DNA from: a virus
Strand: one strand, 5' to 3'
IMG/VR virus record: IMGVR_UViG_3300029448_000091
Location: 1-44,768 of that record
Length of the DNA: 44,768 nucleotides
Positions 7,780 to 16,691 of the stretch are shown piece by piece. Both the position numbers and the translations under genes were made by a program. Within the stretch, counting starts at the first letter, position 1. The number at the start of each line of letters is the position of its first letter. The notes below the pieces were generated by a model that was not told the DNA's origin, did no database searches, and worked only from the letters and a program-made list of their open reading frames with translations.

Positions 7780-8844
7780 ATGGCTTTCACAACGATCAAT
7801 AAGAGTTCAAACTACATAAAAAATTTGACATATGCGGGGAACGGTTCAACAAACGCAATTACAGGAGTTGGCTTTCAACCGGATTTTGTTTGGGTAAAAG
7901 ATAGAGAAGCTACATCAAATCATAATCTTTATAATAGTGCATCTGGAGTTGAAAAATATTTAGAATGTGATGCAGGTACAGAACAACAAACAGATTCAAA
8001 TAGTTTAACAGCATTTGGAGTCGATGGATTTACATTAGGAAGTCATTCTGAATCTAATAATAGCGGTAATGGTTTTATAAGCTGGAACTGGAAAGGTGGA
8101 ACAACAACAGGGATAGCAACTAATGGATCTACAAATACTACACCGTCATCTTATTCCTTTAATCAAACCGCCGGCTTTAGTTGTATAAACTATACGGGGA
8201 ACGGTAGCACTCCTACAAAAATAGCTCATGGCTTAGGTGCAGTTCCAAGTTTTATAATTGTTAAAAGACTTACAACCCCAGACAATAACTGGATAGTTTA
8301 CAATCCCGGTACTGGTTTAGGTAATACTAAATATTTAAAATTAGATACAACTGATAATGCTATTACTGCAGGTGGAGCAGCTTGGGAAAATACTGATCCC
8401 GATAGTGTTAATTTTACAGTAGGAGATCATGGTCAAAATAATGCAAGTGGTGAAACTTATGCTGCTTGGCTATTCGCTGAAAAAGCTGGCTATAGTAAAT
8501 TTTCTACGTACATAGGTAATGCTAATGCAGATGGTCCTATGGTTTATACTGGTTTTGCTCCATCATGGGTTATGTTAAAAATGACTGATGGTTCAGCAGA
8601 TGGTTGGTGGATTATAGATAATACAATTGGTAATATGTTACCTAATCCTAATACTAGAATGTTAGTAGCAAATACAACTGGAGCAGATAACACTAGTGTA
8701 TCTCCTTTTATAGATTTTTATAGTAATGGTTTTAAAATAAGATCAACGTGGGCGGGTGTAAATCAAAGCACAAGTACTTATGCATATTTTGCATTTGGCC
8801 AGACCCTAGTTGGCACAAACGATACTCCAGGAGTAGCTTTATAA
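7780..8844 (+). CDS. Cassette copy 1: fibre protein with three internal repeats
   Basis: A 354-residue protein built from three similar units that start near residues 31, 150 and 258 (GFQPDFVWVK; GLGAVPSFIIVKR; GFAPSWVMLKM), each followed by a W/Y-containing strand such as NWIVYN or GWWIID. Between the units are N/G/T-rich loops. It resembles a marine phage tail family that I believe is labelled DUF7483, which is from memory. Paralogues are at 11299 and 14439. The ATG lies 1 nt after the preceding stop, without a clear Shine-Dalgarno. Probably part of the adsorption apparatus. Confidence 0.65.
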   Translation: MAFTTINKSSNYIKNLTYAGNGSTNAITGVGFQPDFVWVKDREATSNHNLYNSASGVEKYLECDAGTEQQTDSNSLTAFGVDGFTLGSHSESNNSGNGFISWNWKGGTTTGIATNGSTNTTPSSYSFNQTAGFSCINYTGNGSTPTKIAHGLGAVPSFIIVKRLTTPDNNWIVYNPGTGLGNTKYLKLDTTDNAITAGGAAWENTDPDSVNFTVGDHGQNNASGETYAAWLFAEKAGYSKFSTYIGNANADGPMVYTGFAPSWVMLKMTDGSADGWWIIDNTIGNMLPNPNTRMLVANTTGADNTSVSPFIDFYSNGFKIRSTWAGVNQSTSTYAYFAFGQTLVGTNDTPGVAL

Positions 8845-8845
8845 C

Positions 8846-9922
8846 ATGGCATATGTAGGACGAGGCGTAGATAAAATAAACAACATAGAGTTATTAGACA
8901 ATATAACGTTTACTAACTCAGCGGGTCCTTATAATATAACTAAAAGTTCTGTTGCATTTGTACCGGTTTCTCCAGCGTCAGTTGTTCTTGCAATTGATGG
9001 TGTTGTTCAATCTCCTTCTTCTTATTCTTTTTCAGGATCTACGGTAACTTTTGATACGTCGATAGCTTCAACCTCTACGATGAATTTTATGTATCAAATT
9101 GGTGTAGGAATTATTACTACTCCTTCTGATAGTTCAGTTACTACGGCTAAAATTGCTGACAATGCAGTTACTTATCCTAAGATCCAAGACATTGTTACAG
9201 CTAATAGAGTTTTAGGAAGAGCTTCAGCAGGTGAAGTTCAAGAGGTTCAAGTATCTAACGATATGTTAGTTAACAATTCAATTACATTAAATGGTTCGCC
9301 AGTATCATTAGGTGGATCAGCAACTGTTCAAGCAACATTAAATTTTCCAACATTTACATCTGTTACACCTTCGGTAATTACTAACGCACAAACAGCAGTC
9401 GTAATTGCTGGCGGCAATTTTGTATCAATACCTTTTGTAGACGCTATTAATTCTTCTACAGGAGCTATTGTTACAGCAGATTCAGTTTCTTTTACAAGTG
9501 CAGCTTCTATTACGGCAACGTTTACATTGCCAGTAGATGGAACATATTATATAAGAATAGAGAATAATGATGGTTTATCTGTTAGATCAGGAACAGCAGA
9601 TTTAACGGTTTCAGATGTTCCTGCATGGGTTACAGGATCGGGCTCATTAGGTTCATTTTCCGGTGGTGACAATATTGGAACTATAAATTTAACTGCTACT
9701 GATTCAGTTTCCATGGCTGTACACACTGGTGCTTTACCGGGTGGTATTACATTAAACAGTGCAGCAGGTACATCAACATTAACAGGAACAGAGTCTGGAG
9801 CAACACAGGATACGGAATACTCGTTTACAATTCGTGCCACTGATGCACAAGGCCAGACAGCTGATCGAGCGTTTACGATGACATTTACATTTGGAGCGTC
9901 TAACTCGATTCAGTTTAACTAG
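8846..9922 (+). CDS. Cassette copy 2: Ig-like fibre connector, extended N-terminus
   Basis: A 358-residue paralogue of 5514. It has an extra N-terminal beta domain (about 15-95: NITFTNSAGPYNITKSSVAF, SVVLAIDGVVQSPSSYSF), a shaft-like linker SSVTTAKIADNAVTYPKIQD, then a Val/Asn-rich joining piece (SITLNGSPVSLGGS), an IPT/TIG-like Ig domain (about 170-260) and a second Ig-like domain ending YSFTIRATDAQGQTADRAF. It is the longest of the three connectors, suggesting the copies differ in reach or attachment point. Confidence 0.7.
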   Translation: MAYVGRGVDKINNIELLDNITFTNSAGPYNITKSSVAFVPVSPASVVLAIDGVVQSPSSYSFSGSTVTFDTSIASTSTMNFMYQIGVGIITTPSDSSVTTAKIADNAVTYPKIQDIVTANRVLGRASAGEVQEVQVSNDMLVNNSITLNGSPVSLGGSATVQATLNFPTFTSVTPSVITNAQTAVVIAGGNFVSIPFVDAINSSTGAIVTADSVSFTSAASITATFTLPVDGTYYIRIENNDGLSVRSGTADLTVSDVPAWVTGSGSLGSFSGGDNIGTINLTATDSVSMAVHTGALPGGITLNSAAGTSTLTGTESGATQDTEYSFTIRATDAQGQTADRAFTMTFTFGASNSIQFN

Positions 9923-9931
9923 GAATTTATT

Positions 9932-11284
9932 ATGGCAACAAGTTACTTAACAAAAACTTTTGGAAGTGCAGGAAGTCTAACAACTTGGACATTATCTTGT
10001 TGGGTTAAAAAAGTAGGCCTGGGTATTGAACAAAGAATATTTAGTTGTGATGATGATGCTTCAGGTAATAATGACCAATGGATGAAATTTGATGGTTCGG
10101 ATATTCTTCAATTTTCACAGTATCAAAGTGGATATACTCAAAAAATAGAAACTAATAGAAAATTTAGGGACAATAATGGCTATTACCATATAGTTTTAGT
10201 ATGGGATACAACAAATGCATCAGCAGGAGATAGAACTAGAATATATATTAATGGAGTTAGAGAAACTTCATTTAGTTCTGAAGTACAAGCATCTTCTTCT
10301 TTAGGTAGTTTAATAAATAATACTACATACCCATTTGAAATTGGTCGTAGAGGTTTAGATGGTTCGCAATATTTTCCTGGGAATTTATCTAATATAGCGT
10401 TTGTAGATGGTCAAGCATTAGCTCCAACAGAATTTGGTGAAACAGATTCGACGTCGGGAATTTGGAAGTTTAAAGCACCATCTGGTATTACATGGGGCAC
10501 AAATGGTTTTTGGTTAAAAGGAGCAAACTCAGCTAATTTAGGTTTAGATAGTGCTAACTCAAATAATTTTACAACTGGAGGAGGAACACCGACTCAGTCG
10601 ATCGATACACCTTCAAACGTCTTTCCTATTTTTAACGGTTTAGAATATTATGGATCTGATGGAGCAACACTAAGTAATGCAAATACAACATATGCAACTC
10701 CAAGTGCTGGTCATAGATATTTAAGAGCTAGCTTAGCTGCATCAACTGGAAAATTTTATTTTGAATGTAAGTTAGATACAGCTGCAGGTTCTGGTTTGGA
10801 TGTTATTGGTATAACAGATCATGAAATGAATGATGGTACTGACGAATTATCACAAGATGCAGATTCTATTGCTTATGTTAGTGACGGTTCAGTTAGAAAA
10901 GATGGAAGTAATGTTGATTCAGGCGAATCAAGTTATACGTCCGGAGATATTATATCAGTGGCATTAGATATTACCAATTCAAAAATTTATTTTAGAAAAA
11001 ATGATGGTGCTTGGCTTAATTCAGCAGATCCAGTTGCTGGGACAAATGGTTATAGTATTGATGCTGTAGATACAACAGCCTCTGGTTTTTATCATTTTGC
11101 AGCAGGAGACTGGGTTAATCCTGGTACAAATACATGGTCAGCTAATTTTGGTGTAGGGAAATTTGGAACTACAGCAGTATCTAGTGCTGGAACTTCAAGT
11201 ACTGGTGATGATTCAGTTTGGGAATATGATTGCCCAACGGGATACTATGGAATGAATACAAAGAATTTAAATACTTATGGATAA
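9932..11284 (+). CDS. Cassette copy 2: LamG + SPRY-like lectin fibre protein
   Basis: A 450-residue paralogue of 6360. The LamG part shows GSLTTWTLSCWVKK, YYHIVLVWDTTN and DRTRIYINGVRETSF; the SPRY-like part shows STGKFYFECKLDTA near residue 272 and KIYFRKNDGAW. It is the most diverged of the three lectins: its end (YYGMNTKNLN) differs from the ALSTKGLNI ending shared by copies 1 and 3, and it lacks the Cys-rich SSICNACV loop of copy 1. Such divergence suggests a different glycan target. Confidence 0.7.
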   Translation: MATSYLTKTFGSAGSLTTWTLSCWVKKVGLGIEQRIFSCDDDASGNNDQWMKFDGSDILQFSQYQSGYTQKIETNRKFRDNNGYYHIVLVWDTTNASAGDRTRIYINGVRETSFSSEVQASSSLGSLINNTTYPFEIGRRGLDGSQYFPGNLSNIAFVDGQALAPTEFGETDSTSGIWKFKAPSGITWGTNGFWLKGANSANLGLDSANSNNFTTGGGTPTQSIDTPSNVFPIFNGLEYYGSDGATLSNANTTYATPSAGHRYLRASLAASTGKFYFECKLDTAAGSGLDVIGITDHEMNDGTDELSQDADSIAYVSDGSVRKDGSNVDSGESSYTSGDIISVALDITNSKIYFRKNDGAWLNSADPVAGTNGYSIDAVDTTASGFYHFAAGDWVNPGTNTWSANFGVGKFGTTAVSSAGTSSTGDDSVWEYDCPTGYYGMNTKNLNTYG

Positions 11285-11298
11285 GGAGATAAAATAAT

Positions 11299-12360
11299 AT
11301 GGCTTACGCAGCAATTTCAAAACCAAGTTCAAAGATGAACACCAAGCTCTACACAGGAACAGGTGCATCTAATGCTCTTACAGGGGTTGGTTTTCAACCT
11401 GATTTAGTTTGGAATAAAATTAGAAGCACAACTGGTAGTGGTAGAATAACAGATGCAGTTAGAGGTGTAACAAAAGAAATTTATCCTGATTTAACTGATG
11501 CAGAAGCCACACAGACAGAAGGAGTAACTGCTTTTGGAGCTGATGGTTTTACTGTTGGAACTAATGCAGGTTATAATACTAATGCTGCTACTTATGCAGG
11601 TTGGTGTTTTAAAGCAAACGGCGCAGGTTCAGCTAATACAGATGGTTCTACAAGTTGTACTGTTTCAGCAGATTCAAGCGCGGGTTTTTCAATTATTAAA
11701 TTTGCCGGAACGGGTGGAAATCACACTATTGGACATGGTTTAGGAGCAGCTCCAGAAATGTTATGGTTTAGAAATTTATCACAAACCGCTAATTGGATTT
11801 GTTATCATAAAGATTTACAAAGTTCATCTGGAAAACAGATGTATTTAAATTTAAATAATGCACAAGGTAATGACACAAGTTATTTACAAAATACAGCACC
11901 TGATGCATCTATAATTACTTTAGGGGCTAATGCTGATAGTAATGGAAGTGGAAATAATATTGCGTGTTATGCTTTTAAATCTATTAAGGGTTACTCTAAA
12001 ATAGGTAAATTTAATGGGAACGGAAACACTAATGGTGCTTTTGTATACACTGGTTTTAAACCAAGATTTGTAATAATTAAAGTTGGTTATGCTAGTGCAG
12101 GCACGGATTTTGCAAACCATTGGTTTATTTTTGATAGTCAATTAAATGGTTATAATGGTGAGAATGAATATTTAAAATGTGATACTAATGAAGCTATTTC
12201 TTCAGGAACTAACAGAATTGATATTTTATCTAATGGTTTTAAATGTAGAACTAGCAATGATGGAGTTAATAGTTCTTCAGGCGTTTACATGTATTATGCA
12301 GTAGCAGAAGAACCACTAGTAGCAAATGTAGGATCAAGTATACCGGCAACGGCAAGATAA
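11299..12360 (+). CDS. Cassette copy 2: fibre protein with three internal repeats
   Basis: A 353-residue paralogue of 7780 with units near residues 30, 145 and 251 (GFQPDLVWNK; GLGAAPEMLWFR; GFKPRFVIIK). Unlike the other two members, it has a clear Shine-Dalgarno (AAGGAG, 13 nt before the ATG) and 14 nt of spacing, so it can start translation independently. It shares AGSANTDG and KMN-K-LYTG features with copy 3 that are absent from copy 1. Confidence 0.65.
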   Translation: MAYAAISKPSSKMNTKLYTGTGASNALTGVGFQPDLVWNKIRSTTGSGRITDAVRGVTKEIYPDLTDAEATQTEGVTAFGADGFTVGTNAGYNTNAATYAGWCFKANGAGSANTDGSTSCTVSADSSAGFSIIKFAGTGGNHTIGHGLGAAPEMLWFRNLSQTANWICYHKDLQSSSGKQMYLNLNNAQGNDTSYLQNTAPDASIITLGANADSNGSGNNIACYAFKSIKGYSKIGKFNGNGNTNGAFVYTGFKPRFVIIKVGYASAGTDFANHWFIFDSQLNGYNGENEYLKCDTNEAISSGTNRIDILSNGFKCRTSNDGVNSSSGVYMYYAVAEEPLVANVGSSIPATAR

Positions 12361-12362
12361 TT

Positions 12363-13076
12363 ATGGCAAAAACAAAAATATTAAATGATGGTATAACAGC
12401 AACTACAATAGCTAATGATAAATTAGTTAACAGCAGTATTACTATTAATGGAAGTACAGTTTCTTTAGGTGGTTCAGTATCTGATATTGGAGTAGAAACT
12501 TTTCCAAATATTTCCTCTTTTACACCAACAGTTGTAACAAATGCTCAAACGAGTATTGCTATTACAGGAACTAATTTTACTTCTATTCCTCATGTTGAAG
12601 CAATTAATTCGACTGGAGCAATTGTGCCAGCTGATTCAATTACATGGAACTCAGCTACTTCTCTTACAGTATTATTTACATTACCGATTGATGGAGTTTA
12701 TTATCTTAGAGTAGAAAACCCTAACGGATTGAGTATGAGAACAGCTAATGCAGATCTTACAGTTTCTGATAATCCTGTATGGGTTACAGCTTCAGGAACA
12801 GTAGGAACTTTTGCTGGAGGATCCGCAATTGGTACAATTACTTTAACTTGTACAGATGCAACTTCGTTTACATGTTCCCCTAATCCACCTACGGCAGGAT
12901 TAACATTTACAAGTGGAACAGGAAGTTGTACACTAACAGGAACGCAGACTGCACACACAAGTGCGTCAACAGACAATTTTACAGTGGTTGCAACGGATGC
13001 AGAAGGCCAGCAGGCTACAAGATCTTTTTCAATAAGTTACTCATTCGGAGCTACTGGATCAGGAGGATTTAACTAA
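12363..13076 (+). CDS. Cassette copy 3: Ig-like fibre connector, short N-terminus
   Basis: A 237-residue paralogue of 5514 and 8846. The N-terminal shaft is reduced to about 35 residues (KTKILNDGITATTIANDKLV, SITINGSTVSLGGS), followed by an IPT/TIG-like domain (SSFTPTVVTNAQTSIAITGTNF region) and a second Ig-like domain that carries four closely spaced Cys (ITLTCTDATSFTCSPN, GSCTLTG). Cys pairs are not seen at these places in the other copies. The stop codon overlaps the next ATG (TAATG). Confidence 0.68.
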   Translation: MAKTKILNDGITATTIANDKLVNSSITINGSTVSLGGSVSDIGVETFPNISSFTPTVVTNAQTSIAITGTNFTSIPHVEAINSTGAIVPADSITWNSATSLTVLFTLPIDGVYYLRVENPNGLSMRTANADLTVSDNPVWVTASGTVGTFAGGSAIGTITLTCTDATSFTCSPNPPTAGLTFTSGTGSCTLTGTQTAHTSASTDNFTVVATDAEGQQATRSFSISYSFGATGSGGFN

Positions 13077-14437
13077 TGGCTAGTACACACATATATAGAG
13101 ACTGTGATGCAACAGCAGCTAGTGGTTATTCTAATAAATGGACTTGGAGCGGTTGGGTTAAAAAAAGCGCAAACGGTGTCGAACAAGGTATTTTTATGAA
13201 TAAAAGAGATGATAATAATACCAATAGTAGATTTAAATTATTCTTTAAATCTGATGATAAACTTTCATGGGAATGTAAAGATAGTGGTGGTTCAGATGAT
13301 AGCTCATTTGAAACTAATGCTTTGTTTAGAGATTTAAACGGCTGGTACAACATCTGCTTTATATACGACTCAGATAATAGTACAGCAACAGAACGAATTA
13401 AATGTTATGTTAATGGTTTAGATATAAGAACTGAATATGGTGGTTTTTCATCTGACAATCAGGCAAGCTCTGGTTTTGGAACATTATGGTCAAGTTTAGT
13501 AAATCATTATATTGGAGTAGTTTGTGATAATAGTGGTACTGATTATTGGTATAATGGATACATGTCTCATTGTCATTTAACTTATGGTTATAGATACGAA
13601 GCTTCTACATTTGGGGAGACCGATTCCACGACAGGACAATGGAAAATTCTAACGTCTCCTAGTGTAACTTATGGTTCACAAGGTTATTTTATGCTTAAAA
13701 ATAATGGTTCACTTACAGACCAAGGGACTGAAGGTAATAATTTTACTTTAGGTAGTGGTACATTAACAAATATGGTAGACAACCCTTCTGACGTATACGC
13801 TACAATGAATAATTTAGATAATTATGAACAAGGTTCAACATTTACAATATGTAATACTAAACTTGAATGGAATACAAATAATAAAACAAATTATTCAACT
13901 TTTGCAATGAATAAAGGTAAGTTCTACTGGGAAATGAAATATGCTAATATTACAGGTGGTGCTGATGCTATGATAGGAATGTCATTAGCAGATACTAGAC
14001 AACCTGACGATTATCCAGGGCATGATTCTACTGCTTGGTCTTATTATGCTTCTAATGGAAGTAAATATAATAGTGGTGGTTCTTCTTACGGAGACAGTTG
14101 GACAACTAACGATATTATTGGTGTAGCTTTTGATGCAGATACTAGAACACTTTGGTTTTCTAAAAATGGTGTTTGGCAAAACTCAGCAACGATTTCTGAA
14201 ATAGCAGCGGGAACAACTACTAATGCAGCTTGGACAGGTATGGGTTCAGCAGGACAGTGGTTTATACCTTGTATGTCAGGATATGATGGAAACAAAGCAG
14301 AATTTAATTTTGGAAATGGTTATTTTTCAACGACACCTATTTCTGATGAAGGAACAAATGCAAGTGGCGTGGGCAAGTTTGAATACGATGTTCCAGATAA
14401 TTTTACAGCGCTTAGTACGAAAGGATTAAATATATAA
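13076..14437 (+). CDS. Cassette copy 3: LamG + SPRY-like lectin fibre protein
   Basis: A 453-residue paralogue with GYSNKWTWSGWVKK, WYNICFIYDSDNS and ERIKCYVNGLDIR in the LamG part, and NKGKFYWEMKYAN near residue 280 in the SPRY-like part, ending ALSTKGLNI exactly as copy 1 does. The 3' junction into the next gene (TTAAATATATAATATGGC) is also the same as in copy 1 (7759-7782). A likely surface-glycan-binding fibre component. Confidence 0.7.
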   Translation: MASTHIYRDCDATAASGYSNKWTWSGWVKKSANGVEQGIFMNKRDDNNTNSRFKLFFKSDDKLSWECKDSGGSDDSSFETNALFRDLNGWYNICFIYDSDNSTATERIKCYVNGLDIRTEYGGFSSDNQASSGFGTLWSSLVNHYIGVVCDNSGTDYWYNGYMSHCHLTYGYRYEASTFGETDSTTGQWKILTSPSVTYGSQGYFMLKNNGSLTDQGTEGNNFTLGSGTLTNMVDNPSDVYATMNNLDNYEQGSTFTICNTKLEWNTNNKTNYSTFAMNKGKFYWEMKYANITGGADAMIGMSLADTRQPDDYPGHDSTAWSYYASNGSKYNSGGSSYGDSWTTNDIIGVAFDADTRTLWFSKNGVWQNSATISEIAAGTTTNAAWTGMGSAGQWFIPCMSGYDGNKAEFNFGNGYFSTTPISDEGTNASGVGKFEYDVPDNFTALSTKGLNI

Positions 14438-14438
14438 T

Positions 14439-15482
14439 ATGGCCTGGACAACAATAAATAAAAGCAGTTTACACATGAACCCTAAGCTCTACACAGGGAA
14501 CGGTTCAACAAATGCAATTACTGGAGTTGGATTTCAACCTGATTTAACTTGGACAAAAAGAAGGGATAATACTGGAAACCATAGTTTATATGATTCTGTT
14601 AGAGGTGTAACAAAAAGAATAGAATCTGATACTTCTGATGCAGAAAACACAGTAGCAACATCACTTACAGCTTTTGATGTTGATGGATTTACATTAGGTT
14701 CAGGTGGAGATTCAAATGGAAATAGCGAAACTTATGTATCATGGAATTTTAAGGCAAATGGAGCAGGTTCAGCTAATACAGATGGTACTATAAATTCTAC
14801 TGTTAGTGTTAATACTACAAGTGGTTTTAGTATTGTGAAGTATGTTGGAAACTCAACAGCAGGCGCAACTGTAGGTCATGGCTTAGGTGTTGTTCCACAA
14901 TTAATATTATTTAAAAGATTAAATGCAAGTAATGTTTGGATTACAGGAGATATGGTAAATAGTTTTACAAAAATTATGTTCTTAGATACTACTGCAGCAT
15001 CAACTACTGATAGTAATGCTTTCAATGATACTAATCCTACTTCAAGTGTTTTTACATTAGGGTCAGCTTTAGGCACTGGTACTAATTTTAGTGGAGACGA
15101 TTACATAGCTTATTGCTTCGCCAATATCGATGGCTATCAACGAGTAGGAGAATATATTGGAAATGGAAATGCTGATGGAACATTTGTTTACACAGGATTT
15201 AAACCTGCTTTAGTTATTGCAAAAAGAACTAATGGTACTGCAAACTGGGTAATATTTGATAATAAAAGAAGTGGTTTTAATGTTGATAATGATGAAATGT
15301 CTGTAAATACTAGTGGAGGAGATAATGATGGTCAAACTTATCAATATGTAGATTTATTATCTAATGGTTTTAAATGGAGAGAAAGTAGTAATAATAAAAA
15401 TGGTAATGGTGATACATACGTGTTCCTTGCCATAGGTCAAACCCAGGTCGGTACTAACGATACGCCCGCGACGGCAAGGTAA
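14439..15482 (+). CDS. Cassette copy 3: fibre protein with three internal repeats
   Basis: A 347-residue paralogue with units near residues 30, 146 and 253 (GFQPDLTWTK; GLGVVPQLILFKR; GFKPALVIAKR). The last unit ends NWVIFDNKRSG, closely resembling copy 2. The DNA around the first unit (from about 14496) is nearly identical to the equivalent place in copy 1 (from about 7837), sharing GGGAACGGTTCAACAAA. It ends GTNDTPATAR, matching the GTNDTPGVAL end of copy 1. Confidence 0.65.
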   Translation: MAWTTINKSSLHMNPKLYTGNGSTNAITGVGFQPDLTWTKRRDNTGNHSLYDSVRGVTKRIESDTSDAENTVATSLTAFDVDGFTLGSGGDSNGNSETYVSWNFKANGAGSANTDGTINSTVSVNTTSGFSIVKYVGNSTAGATVGHGLGVVPQLILFKRLNASNVWITGDMVNSFTKIMFLDTTAASTTDSNAFNDTNPTSSVFTLGSALGTGTNFSGDDYIAYCFANIDGYQRVGEYIGNGNADGTFVYTGFKPALVIAKRTNGTANWVIFDNKRSGFNVDNDEMSVNTSGGDNDGQTYQYVDLLSNGFKWRESSNNKNGNGDTYVFLAIGQTQVGTNDTPATAR

Positions 15483-15485
15483 AAC

Positions 15486-15935
15486 ATGCTTTTAGGTTTT
15501 GATTCCTACTCAGCAACTCCTTTTTCTACTACAGGAGCAGATAACGGTGTAGTAGTTTCAGTTAGCGGAGTTCCAATATTATTCAAAGTTGGCAACGTCG
15601 ATATAACTGCTAATTCTATATACCAAATAGCTAATGCTGATCCTCTTGCTTTAAAGACAGGAACTCCAATTATTACAGGAGTAGCTAATTTAACAGTTAA
15701 TGGTAGTCCTCTTGCTGTAGGATCAGGGACTGTTATTGTTTCAGGAGACGCTGATATTGTAGCAACGTTAAACTCCTTGAAAATTAAGACAGGATCGGTT
15801 ACAGTAACAGGAACATCAAACGTAACGCCTACAGGCTCACCAATTTTAGTTAAAACAGGGGTCGGTAGTGCAATAACATGGAGTAATATAGATCCAAACG
15901 CTACAGAAGTTTGGACACCTATAGTACCTTATTAA
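15486..15935 (+). CDS. Small beta-repeat fibre-region protein
   Basis: A 149-residue, almost Cys-free protein composed of short repeating strands of Val, Thr, Gly and Asn (for example TGVANLTVNGSPLAVGSGTV and SVTVTGTSNVTPTGSPILV), which suggests a beta-solenoid or stacked hairpin tip. It closes the fibre gene block. There are only 3 nt between the previous stop and its ATG, and just 2 nt before the next gene. No family recognised. Confidence 0.55.
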   Translation: MLLGFDSYSATPFSTTGADNGVVVSVSGVPILFKVGNVDITANSIYQIANADPLALKTGTPIITGVANLTVNGSPLAVGSGTVIVSGDADIVATLNSLKIKTGSVTVTGTSNVTPTGSPILVKTGVGSAITWSNIDPNATEVWTPIVPY

Positions 15936-15937
15936 TT

Positions 15938-16681
15938 ATGGCATCAACATATTCATCAGATTTAAAACTAGAAATAATGACAACCGGCGAAAAAGCTGGT
16001 CAATGGGGAACAATTACAAATACTAACTTAAACATTTTAGCTCAATCTACGAGCGGTGTTCTAAGTAAAGCTATGGTTACAACTAGTCCATATGATACTT
16101 CATTACCTATTTCAGACGGATCAACTTCTGATGGTAAAAATTTATATATTAAACTTACAGGAACTTTAACCGCTAATAGCACCGTAACTATGGCTGCAGC
16201 AGGGGCGAGAGTTTTTATTATTGAGGACACAACAGACAGAACTACAAGTGAATTTACAATCAATGTATTGACAGCTAGCAGTGGAAGTCCCGTTCCTTTA
16301 CCTGCAAAATCTACATGTATATTCTATTCAGATGGCACTAATACCTCTTTAGGTGGTATCATTAAAAAAGGATATATTAATATTAATTCTGCTACTACAA
16401 CTGCTTACACAGCAGTAAATGGAGATCAAGTATTAGTATCTACAACTAGTAACACTGTGGCAATTACATTACCTGCGAGTCCTTCAACAGGCGACGAAGT
16501 GACAATTATGGATGTTTCTGCAACTGGAGGTTTTGCGTCTAACAATGTAACAGTAGCTAGAAATGGACAACCCATTCAAGGTGCTGCTTCTGATTTTACA
16601 ATGTCAACTAACAATCAATGTCTAACTTTTATCTATACAGATGGGACAAAAGGTTGGCTATTAAAATCAACAAACGTATAG
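15938..16681 (+). CDS. Tail/head fibre protein, marine phage type
   Basis: I place the start at ATG 15938, 2 nt after the previous stop, and not at an upstream TTG. The 247-residue product begins STYSSDLKLEIMTTGEKAGQ, then W-G-T-x-T-N-x-N, a signature I recall from many phage fibre proteins. It continues with repeated strands around GARVFIIEDTTDRTTSEF and a C-terminal domain with VTLPASPSTGDEV-like content (ITLPASPSTGDEVTIMD). Probably a short fibre or fibre-associated structural protein. It directly precedes the nozzle gene. Confidence 0.65.
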   Translation: MASTYSSDLKLEIMTTGEKAGQWGTITNTNLNILAQSTSGVLSKAMVTTSPYDTSLPISDGSTSDGKNLYIKLTGTLTANSTVTMAAAGARVFIIEDTTDRTTSEFTINVLTASSGSPVPLPAKSTCIFYSDGTNTSLGGIIKKGYININSATTTAYTAVNGDQVLVSTTSNTVAITLPASPSTGDEVTIMDVSATGGFASNNVTVARNGQPIQGAASDFTMSTNNQCLTFIYTDGTKGWLLKSTNV

Positions 16682-16691
16682 GAGCTAAATA

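Larger units (their letters stand above)
5514..15482 (+). repeat. Tandem triplication of a three-gene tail-fibre cassette
   Basis: Genes occur in the order connector - lectin - internal-repeat protein three times in a row: 5514-8844, 8846-12360 and 12363-15482. Each unit is about 3.1-3.5 kb and the genes abut with gaps of at most 14 nt. The products are clearly paralogous in pattern, but the copies are diverged, so this is an old or selected amplification and not an assembly artefact. Confidence 0.85.

Noticed and set aside
9547-9840. 97-codon minus-strand ORF opposite the copy 2 connector
   Set aside because: Equivalent antisense frames appear opposite the paralogous connectors (5561-5884, 12701-12976), which reflects shared codon pattern of Thr/Val/Gly repeats and not separate genes.
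5514-15482. Diversity-generating retroelement acting on the lectin genes
   Set aside because: No reverse transcriptase and no adenine-biased template/variable repeat pair were seen; divergence between copies is spread over the whole genes.
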